A stretch of 49,031 nt of DNA from Arthrobacter sp. H5 (GTDB lineage: Bacteria > Actinomycetota > Actinomycetes > Actinomycetales > Micrococcaceae): positions 94,200 to 143,230 of the forward strand of contig NZ_KI915039.1 of NCBI RefSeq assembly GCF_000520595.1, in the 5' to 3' direction. The position numbers were made by a program, and so were the translations under genes. Of this stretch, positions 43,771 through 49,031 are shown piece by piece. The notes beneath the pieces are model-generated. The model was not told the DNA's origin. It saw only the letters and a program-made list of their open reading frames with translations, and ran no database searches. Position 1 is the first letter of the stretch. Every line of letters starts with the position of its first letter.

Positions 43771-43870
43771 GGTCACGAGTGACAGCACGGCGCTTCGCGA
43801 AGCGCGCCAATTGCCCCGGCTTGCTGGACGGCAACCCTCCTCACGCGGCGGGGTGCCCCGGGTGACGACC
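43771..43870 (+). ncRNA. SAM-IV-like S-adenosylmethionine riboswitch
   Basis: The closing helix is GGTC (43771-43774) with GACC (43867-43870). The conserved ligand-binding core is readable as GCCCCGGCTTGCTGG, CGGCAACCCTCC, then GCGGCGGGGTGCCCCGGGTGA, all very close to the SAM-IV pattern of actinobacteria. An extra arm is a perfect 16-base palindrome, GCGCTTCGCGAAGCGC (43790-43805). The element lies 52 bases before metX and after no other gene, so it should lower MetX synthesis when SAM is plentiful. The GAGGTGG (43906-43912) just downstream is the probable ribosome-binding site. Confidence 0.85.
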
Positions 43871-43922
43871 AGGCGGCGGACAGAAGTTCGCTGCAAGCGC
43901 GGATTCGAGGTGGCATTTTCAA

Positions 43923-45050
43923 ATGACAGGCATCACAACGGCTGAAGCGGACCAGAGCGTGGGTGCGTCCCCGGGAGTGCAGGCGAAGCCCATCGGCGGT
44001 ATCTCACTGGAAACGGGCGGACACCTGCCCAATGTGTCTCTGGCCTACGAGACCTGGGGAACACTCAACGCAGCCGGCACCAACGCGGTCCTCGTTGAAC
44101 ATGCGTTGACCGGCAGTTCCCACGTTGCCAGAGGTGATTCCAGCGAGGACGGTTGGTGGGATGACCTGGTGGGCCCGGGGAAGACTGTTGACACCAACCG
44201 GTTCTGCGCCGTCTCCATCAACATGCTGGGAGGCTGCTACGGCTCAACCGGGCCCGCCTCGCCGGATCCGGAGGGCCGGCCGTGGGGATCGCGGTTCCCT
44301 TTCGTCACCATCAGGGACTCCGTTCGGGCAGAGGCGCTGCTGGCCGACCGGCTGGGGATCGACCAATGGCACTCCGTCATCGGCGGTTCGATGGGTGGCG
44401 CCAGAGCGCTGGAATGGGCCGTCATGTACCCGGAAAGGGTGGCCCGTTGCGCGGTCATCGCGTGCACGGCAGCCAGTTCGGCCGAACAGATTGCCTTTGC
44501 TCAGGCCCAGTTGCAGGCGATCCGGCTGGATCCGCTCTTCGCGGGGGGGGACTATTACGGACATGCCAGCCCTGTCGAGGGGCTGGGGCTCGCCCGAAGA
44601 ATCGCCCATATCACCTACCGGTCGGAGCCGGAGTTGGATCACCGGTTTGGCCGTGCGGCGCAGGGCGAGGAGACACCTTTCGGATCGCCGGATCCGGCCA
44701 TGCGCGGCCGCTATCAGGTGGAAAGCTATCTTGATCACCAGGCTGAGAAGCTGGTGGGCCGGTTTGATGCCAACAGCTATGTGGTCCTCACCGAAGCCCT
44801 GATGAGCCACGACGTCGCACGCGATCGGGGGCCCCTGGCAGAAGTCCTGAAGCAGACCCGGGCAGAGTTCTTTATAGCCGCGGTGGACTCGGACCGGCTG
44901 TACGTCCCCTCCCAGTCCCAGGTGCTCGCCGACGCGCTGCCTGGGACGGTGGACGTGCACACCATCAGCTCGCCCGTGGGGCACGATGCCTTCCTGACCG
45001 AGATCGGGCAGCTGGATGAGGCACTCGGGAGTGCGTTCTACGGCGACTAG
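43923..45050 (+). CDS. metX: Homoserine O-acetyltransferase
   Basis: The 375-residue alpha/beta-hydrolase-fold acyltransferase is the first committed step of methionine synthesis. It has NAVLVEHALTGSSHVARGD (oxyanion region), SVIGGSMGGARALEWAVMYP with the nucleophile Ser, VDSDRLYVPSQ with the Asp, and SPVGHDAFLTE with the catalytic His. It acetylates homoserine with acetyl-CoA. It is expressed from a SAM-IV-like leader. No sulfhydrylase gene (metY/metB) accompanies it in the window, so the partner is elsewhere. Confidence 0.95.
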   Translation: MTGITTAEADQSVGASPGVQAKPIGGISLETGGHLPNVSLAYETWGTLNAAGTNAVLVEHALTGSSHVARGDSSEDGWWDDLVGPGKTVDTNRFCAVSINMLGGCYGSTGPASPDPEGRPWGSRFPFVTIRDSVRAEALLADRLGIDQWHSVIGGSMGGARALEWAVMYPERVARCAVIACTAASSAEQIAFAQAQLQAIRLDPLFAGGDYYGHASPVEGLGLARRIAHITYRSEPELDHRFGRAAQGEETPFGSPDPAMRGRYQVESYLDHQAEKLVGRFDANSYVVLTEALMSHDVARDRGPLAEVLKQTRAEFFIAAVDSDRLYVPSQSQVLADALPGTVDVHTISSPVGHDAFLTEIGQLDEALGSAFYGD

Positions 45051-45294
45051 AGTGCCTCAGAGAATTTTCGTTGTAGATGGCGGCCTTGGAACGGAGGGTG
45101 CCCAACACGCTGTCCCGGCTGAGTTCCTCAGCGACGCGGTCCGCCCATCCGCGGTAACCGCCCATGCTCTCCGGGCTGGGATCTCCGATGCCCTCGGCGA
45201 AGGAATCGCCCAGGGCAACATAGCGGTTCCAGGGGTGCGGGCGGGCATTGCGGCCCGAATGGGGGACAGCGGAAGCCTGAAAATGGTTCACCAT
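45051..45294 (-). pseudogene. 5' remnant of an SGNH/GDSL-type hydrolase
   Basis: On the minus strand, about 65 codons encode the N-terminal block of an SGNH hydrolase: RYVALGDSFAEGIGDPSPES with the GDS nucleophile motif, followed by MGGYRGWADRVAEELSRD. After that the protein no longer resembles the family, and the frame runs into the 3' end of metX. So only the beginning is present and the rest has been deleted or replaced. A promoter or start for it is not verified. Confidence 0.6.
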
Positions 45295-45372
45295 TCCAAC
45301 CCAGCCGGATGGATTCCTACGCCACCGCAGGCTGGCTTAGCCCGGCGGAGGGCAACGTGCCAAAATGTGCCT

Positions 45373-46101
45373 ATGACTGAATTATCGTCTTCACCCGAGT
45401 CCGGCACCACAACAGGCACCGAAACAAGCGCAGGCCCGGCGTCCTCTCCTGTCTGGGCGCCCGTGGTCCTGTGGTCCAGGCCGGAGGAGGAACGTGCCGG
45501 CACTCCGCTGCTGGTGCTCCTTCACGGACATCTGGCAAGTGAGGAGGACCTCATGAGCATTGTGGACCACCTCCCGGAAGGCTTCACCATCGCGTCTGTG
45601 CGCGCCCCGGTGGCAATGGGGCCCGGGTTTACCTGGTTTCCGCTGGCCCAGGACGCCGGATACACCGTGGAGAAGGCAACCTCGGCCGTCGGGCAGGTGA
45701 TCGCCTGGCTGGACACCGTCAAAGCGGCGCATCCCAGCGTCAGCCTGCTCGGCTTTTCCATGGGGATGGCAGTGGCCACGTCCATGCTGCGGAACAGGCC
45801 AACCGACTTTGCCGCCGTCGTCGGACTGTCAGGTTTTGTTGTCCCCGACGAGGGAAGCAGCTTCTTCAAGGATGGCGAGGTCCAGGCCAACCCGGTTCCG
45901 GTTTTCTGGGGCAGGGACCAGGAGGACCAGGTCATCTCCGCAGAGCGTGTCGAATTCACCCATGCCTGGCTGAACGGACACACCAAACTCACCAAGGTGT
46001 TGTACGCAAACATGTGGCACAGCATCAGCGTTCAGGAACTGGCCCATGTGCGGGAGTTCCTCGGCATGACTGTTGCCGGCCTCAGCCCTGCACCACGGTA
46101 A
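45373..46101 (+). CDS. Alpha/beta-hydrolase, phospholipase/carboxylesterase family
   Basis: A 242-residue cytoplasmic serine hydrolase: TPLLVLLHGHLASEEDLMSI (oxyanion turn), SLLGFSMGMAVATSML (nucleophile Ser in GFSMG), GRDQEDQVISAERVEF (Asp) and NMWHSISVQEL (His). It belongs with carboxylesterases that act on short acyl esters or deacylate proteins. The natural substrate is unknown. ATG 45373 is chosen over a longer ORF from 45016, because that extension reads antisense through the SGNH remnant. It overlaps the convergent S4 gene by 20 bases. Confidence 0.85.
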   Translation: MTELSSSPESGTTTGTETSAGPASSPVWAPVVLWSRPEEERAGTPLLVLLHGHLASEEDLMSIVDHLPEGFTIASVRAPVAMGPGFTWFPLAQDAGYTVEKATSAVGQVIAWLDTVKAAHPSVSLLGFSMGMAVATSMLRNRPTDFAAVVGLSGFVVPDEGSSFFKDGEVQANPVPVFWGRDQEDQVISAERVEFTHAWLNGHTKLTKVLYANMWHSISVQELAHVREFLGMTVAGLSPAPR

Positions 46102-46324
46102 CCGTTACGTCGTTAGCCGTGACAGTGTCCCCGGGGTGGAGTTGGCGCCCACGCCGCACGTCGACCTCCCCGTTGACCTGGACCAGCCCGTTCTCGATCA
46201 TCTCCTTGGCTTCGGCGCCGTCATCGGCGAGGTTTGCCAGCTTGATCAGCTGGCCAATCCGGATCATTGAATCGCGGATGGCAATGTCGGTGCCGGTCGG
46301 GTTGGTTCCTGCTGCTTCGCTCAT
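46082..46324 (-). CDS. RNA-binding S4-domain protein (YaaA/YlmH-like)
   Basis: The 80-residue protein is essentially a single S4 RNA-binding module: IRIGQLIKLANLADDGAEAK, then MIENGLVQVNGEVDVRRGRQ and LHPGDTVTAN. Such small proteins bind structured RNA, often rRNA or tRNA. No enzymatic domain is attached. It overlaps the esterase 3' end by 20 bases and diverges from the DMT transporter gene. Confidence 0.9.
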   Translation of the reverse strand: MSEAAGTNPTGTDIAIRDSMIRIGQLIKLANLADDGAEAKEMIENGLVQVNGEVDVRRGRQLHPGDTVTANDVTVTVVQG

Positions 46325-46367
46325 GGAACCATCATGCCGGAAGTTTTTCCTGCCATAGGGTTAGTGG

Positions 46368-47336
46368 GTGTCCCACCAGTCTCACCTTCCCGCTGTTATT
46401 GGCCTGCCGCTCGCCATGCTGGCCGGGGTGGCAATTCCGCTTCAAGGGCGGGTCAACGGCGCGTTGGGGACACGACTCGACGACGGCATAGCGGCTGCCC
46501 TGGTGAGTTTCGGCACCGGATTGGTGTTCATGGTCATCATTTCGCTGACCGTGCCGCGTGGGCGTGCCGGGCTGAAGGAACTGCTTCCCTCCATCCGGGA
46601 GCACCGCTTTCCGCGGATCTATCTGGCCGCCGGCATGATTGGTGCCCTTTTTGTCTTTTCGCAGTCACTCACCATTGGGCTGCTGGGTGTTGCGCTGTTC
46701 ACGGTGGCGGCGGTGATGGGGCAGACGCTCAGCGGGCTGCTGGTGGACCGGGCGGGGATCGGCCCGGGCGGAAGGCGGCGGGTGACCCCTATGCGCCTGA
46801 TCGGTGTGGTGCTTACCGTGGCCTCAGTGGTGTGGGCGGTATCGCCCCGCCTCGGAGGCACCGGCCAGGTGGCGGAGCTGCTGCTGCCGCTCATGCTGCC
46901 GGTGCTGGCCGGCATTATGATGAGCTACCAGCAGGCAATGAACGGCACCGCTGCCGTGCACTACGGCACTCCCATCACCGCAACGCTGGTGAACTTCATT
47001 GCAGGCACCTCACTGTTGCTCGCGGCGTGGCTGGTGAAGATCGCCGTGGCCGGCGTCGGTGAGCCGCTGCCCGCCGAATGGTGGTACTACGTGGGCGGGC
47101 CAATGGGCTGCGTGTTCATCGGTGTCGGTGCACTGTTGGTGAGGAGCCTCGGGGTGCTGCTCACCGGTTTGGGGATGATCGCCGGCCAGCTGGTGGGTTC
47201 GTTGGTGCTGGATCTCCTAGTGCCCACACCGGGCACAGTGATTGCGCTGGCAACGGTCGCCGGCCCCGTCCTCACGCTGGGAGCAATTGTGCTGACCACA
47301 CTTCCGTGGCCACGACGCACGCGGCGCACCCGGTGA
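46368..47336 (+). CDS. DMT-superfamily transporter (YdcZ/DUF606 type)
   Basis: A 322-residue membrane protein with two repeats of about five hydrophobic segments, matching a duplicated YdcZ/DUF606 transporter. Each half has a glycine-rich start (PLAMLAGVAIPLQGRVNGAL; LAGIMMSYQQAMNGTAAVHY). A cytoplasmic linker of about 20 residues (DRAGIGPGGRRRVTPMRLIG) separates regions. The substrate is unknown. GTG 46368 is the likely start; the Shine-Dalgarno is weak. The terminator-like hairpin after its stop is shared with the convergent M28 pseudogene. Confidence 0.85.
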   Translation: MSHQSHLPAVIGLPLAMLAGVAIPLQGRVNGALGTRLDDGIAAALVSFGTGLVFMVIISLTVPRGRAGLKELLPSIREHRFPRIYLAAGMIGALFVFSQSLTIGLLGVALFTVAAVMGQTLSGLLVDRAGIGPGGRRRVTPMRLIGVVLTVASVVWAVSPRLGGTGQVAELLLPLMLPVLAGIMMSYQQAMNGTAAVHYGTPITATLVNFIAGTSLLLAAWLVKIAVAGVGEPLPAEWWYYVGGPMGCVFIGVGALLVRSLGVLLTGLGMIAGQLVGSLVLDLLVPTPGTVIALATVAGPVLTLGAIVLTTLPWPRRTRRTR

Positions 47337-47345
47337 GGTCATCCC

Positions 47346-47389
47346 AAACGACGGCGGGACGGACCCGTCGGTCCGCCCCGCCACCGTTT
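47346..47389. terminator. Terminator hairpin between convergent genes
   Basis: GGCGGGACGGAC (47353-47364) and GTCCGCCCCGCC (47371-47382) pair with one mismatch. AAACG (47346-47350) and CGTTT (47385-47389) extend the stem beyond a two-base mismatch. The stem is strong and followed by TTTC. It lies ten bases after the DMT stop and 36 before the M28 pseudogene stop. Confidence 0.65.
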
Positions 47390-47424
47390 CGTGGAGCCTG
47401 CTTCTGAGCGGCTACCCGCTGAGA

Positions 47425-48745
47425 TCAGCGATCGGCGAGCTCATGATCGTGGTCATGCTCCGGATGTAGTCCGCCGCCGCTTTCCGTTCCGCCTCCGAGG
47501 GGGTTGCCCTCATAACGGTCTGCCTTTTTGCCTTTGCCCTTCACCGGTTCTCCTGCGCCATTCACGTCCACCGTGCTCATGGCGTACGTAAGCGTCAGGT
47601 GTGCTATGGCGTCACTCATCTGATCTACAGACTCGATGCTGACATTCCCCGTGTCATCGCAGGCTGCGTGGTAGCAGGAGTCGTAGGCCATACCCGCAAC
47701 ACCGCCGAACAAAGCTGCCTGTTCCTCCGTCTTGATGCCCTCCGCGCCGGTGAACAACCCGCCCGCAGGGATGCCTTCAGCGATGAAGGGTCCGTAGTCG
47801 CTGCGGCCGCTGAATGCTGTCTCCCCTGAAGGCAGGTTCTCAGAGGCGAAGTAGTCGTGGAAGTCCTGCTCGATCTGACCTGATCCCGCAGGACCTTCGG
47901 CGGCTCCGGGCCCTACCGGGAAGGCAGAGTTGTCGCCGTCATAGACAAATCGGCCAAAGTTTGGTGATCCGATCATGTCGAAGTTGAGGTAGGGACCCAC
48001 CTTGGCCAGCTCTCCCGATGCTGCGAGGTCGCTGACATAGTGCTCGGCGCCGAGGAGTCCCTGTTCCTCCGCACCCCACCAGGCAAAGCGGACCTTGTTG
48101 GCGGTTTTGACCTTTGTCATCGCCTCTGCGACCGCAAGAATAGCCGCGCTTCCGGTGCCGTTGTCGTTGATGCCGCCGCAAGAATAGCCGCGCTTCCGGT
48201 GCCGTTGTCGTTGATGCCGGGGCCGGCCTGGACGCTGTCCAGATGCGCACCCACCATGACCACATTGTCGGCGCTGCCGGACGCGGTCTCGGCCAGCACA
48301 TTATAGGTCTCTCGATTTTCGGACACGGTGTCCACGACAACCCGTCCCGTCACATCATCGCCCAGCAGATCCAGCCAACGTCGTAGGCGGCGCCGAGGAC
48401 CGGAATGGAGATTCCCGGTGCACCCAGCGTTCCCGCAATGGGGCCAGTGCTTCCCGGAACGCCGGTGTTGAAGATCACGACGGCGGTGGCGCCGGCTGCT
48501 TCAGCGTTGCACCAGTGCGATGGATCCGGCCGTGAAGCCTGCGAAGTCGGTGGTTTCGCACCCGCTGGAGTTGGTGGCGCTGACCGATCCCGTGGTGTCG
48601 ACTGCGGTGATCGCGCCGGTTGTGTCCCCTGCCCCGGAGTAGGTCATGGTTGCGAAGGAATCGCTCGGGTAAACGCGTGATTCCGGGCTGGACTGCGCGA
48701 GTACTGACGGGCTCAGCTCCTCGAAGTAAGGACTCGCGACATAAT
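47425..48745 (-). pseudogene. M28-family secreted aminopeptidase with PA domain, multiply disrupted
   Basis: The remnants follow a Streptomyces-type M28 peptidase. A PA-like region begins PYFEELSPSVLAQ and includes GCETTDFAGFTAGSIALVQ. Then come AEAAGATAVVIFNTGVPG, VVMVGAHLDSVQAGPGINDN (metal His/Asp), VRFAWWGAEEQGLLGAEHY (Glu pair), YLNFDMIGSPNFG and SCYHAACDD. Four lesions are visible: the start is gone (stop codon upstream of ~48745 and a transposase gene beyond); a deletion removes about a dozen codons at ~48505 and gives TGA 48501-48503; one base is lost near 48374; and a 44-bp tandem duplication shifts the frame at 48132-48219. The C-terminal His/Asp-rich tail (HPEHDHDHELADR) is intact. 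Confidence 0.9.
48132..48219. repeat. 44-bp perfect tandem duplication in the M28 pseudogene
   Basis: 48132-48175 and 48176-48219 are identical over 44 bases (both begin CCGCAAGAATAGCC). Because 44 is not a multiple of three, it breaks the reading frame. Removing one copy rejoins GINDNGTGSAAILA with VAEAMTKVKTANKVRFAWWG in one frame. Confidence 0.95.
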
Positions 48746-48784
48746 AACTTAGGTTTTATGGTGTGTCGGCTCTAGGATTGTGTT

Positions 48785-49031
48785 ATGGCCGTGGGTGAGC
48801 AGTTGATGGAGTCAGCGACAGAGAGGTATACGGTGTTGCGTCCGCATTTGGACGAGCGGCAGCGCCGTTTGTTGTTGGGGGTGGAGGCAACCGGGCTGGG
48901 GCGTGGCGGGATCAAGGCGATGGCCATGGCGACCGGGGTCCATCCCGATACCATTGCCCGCGGAGTCCGAGAGATGGCGGGGAATCCCGGGCCGCAGTCG
49001 CGGGTGCGGGCACCTGGCGGCGGCCGGAAGA
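48785..49031 (+). mobile_element. ISAzo13-family transposase, 5' part (cut by window edge)
   Basis: Eighty-two codons run from ATG 48785 to the edge. They read RYTVLRPHLDERQRRLLLGV, then EATGLGRGGIKAMAMATGVH, a TIARGVREM HTH-like segment, and the RAPGGGRK basic stretch. This is the N-terminal pattern I associate with ISAzo13-type transposases. AGGA precedes the ATG. The end of the element should lie between ~48735 and 48785, next to the truncated M28 gene. Terminal inverted repeats could not be confirmed. Confidence 0.75.

Noticed and set aside
45016-45372. N-terminal extension of the esterase to 45016
   Set aside because: The extra 119 residues are the antisense reading of the SGNH remnant and metX end; ATG 45373 begins the family-like protein.

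Overview
The window is a high-GC actinobacterial chromosome segment, most like Arthrobacter/Pseudarthrobacter (Micrococcaceae). The evidence is a DUF222-HNH (13E12-type) endonuclease behind a TCGAAC-type SOS box, gatCAB, a HutH with a Cys-Ser-Gly active-site triad, a DUF6153/DUF305/CopB copper cluster behind CsoR-type boxes, a SAM-IV-like riboswitch on metX, and frequent GTG/TTG starts. The assignment comes from gene content and protein patterns only; no search was run. No tRNA, rRNA or CRISPR array was recognised.

Layout. 1-8.5 kb: 3' end of an N-acetylglucosamine-kinase-type ATPase, the DUF222-HNH gene (-), the gatCAB operon, an overlapping APH-family kinase / PP2C phosphatase pair, and a GNAT-like acyltransferase (-). 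8.5-16.4 kb: a LacI-controlled CUT1 sugar ABC transporter (binding protein plus two permeases, no ATPase) with a Gfo/Idh/MocA dehydrogenase, then tdh-kbl for threonine to glycine plus acetyl-CoA. 16.5-20.4 kb: an FAD amine/amino-acid oxidase, a CDF metal transporter and a KhtT/KhtU-like cation:proton antiporter pair. 20.4-26.4 kb: metal region with a broken DUF305 lipoprotein gene, DUF6153, a CPH-type copper P-ATPase with two palindromic operators, an MFS exporter co-transcribed with an ArsR sensor carrying a complete alpha-5 metal site, and a siderophore-interacting reductase. 26.4-28.7 kb: an aldo/keto reductase and a DUF2252 protein.

28.8-37.4 kb holds histidine catabolism: hutH (-) divergent from iclR-hutU (+), then, after a nested inverted repeat and a VOC gene on the other strand, an M20 amidohydrolase-hutF-hutI operon. 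Together these run histidine to urocanate to imidazolonepropionate to formiminoglutamate to formylglutamate. No classical hutG is present, so the M20 enzyme is the best candidate for the last step. 37.5-42.1 kb is a tightly overlapping amino-sugar/tagatose operon: SIS isomerase/deaminase, ROK kinase, PfkB kinase, class II aldolase, DeoR regulator. 42.1-47.4 kb: a CPBP protease, a glyoxalase-like protein, the riboswitch and metX, a remnant SGNH hydrolase, an esterase, an S4 protein and a DMT transporter. The right edge has a heavily damaged M28 peptidase gene and the start of an ISAzo13-type transposase.

A recurring feature is short, exact or near-exact tandem duplication (17 bp at 767, 19 bp at 7574, five AAGAC units at 9647, 44 bp at 48132), three of them at gene ends or inside a gene. 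I found no clearly new multi-gene system. The strongest leads are the M20-for-hutG replacement, the copper-cluster regulatory and deletion structure, the nested inverted repeat after hutU, and the duplications.
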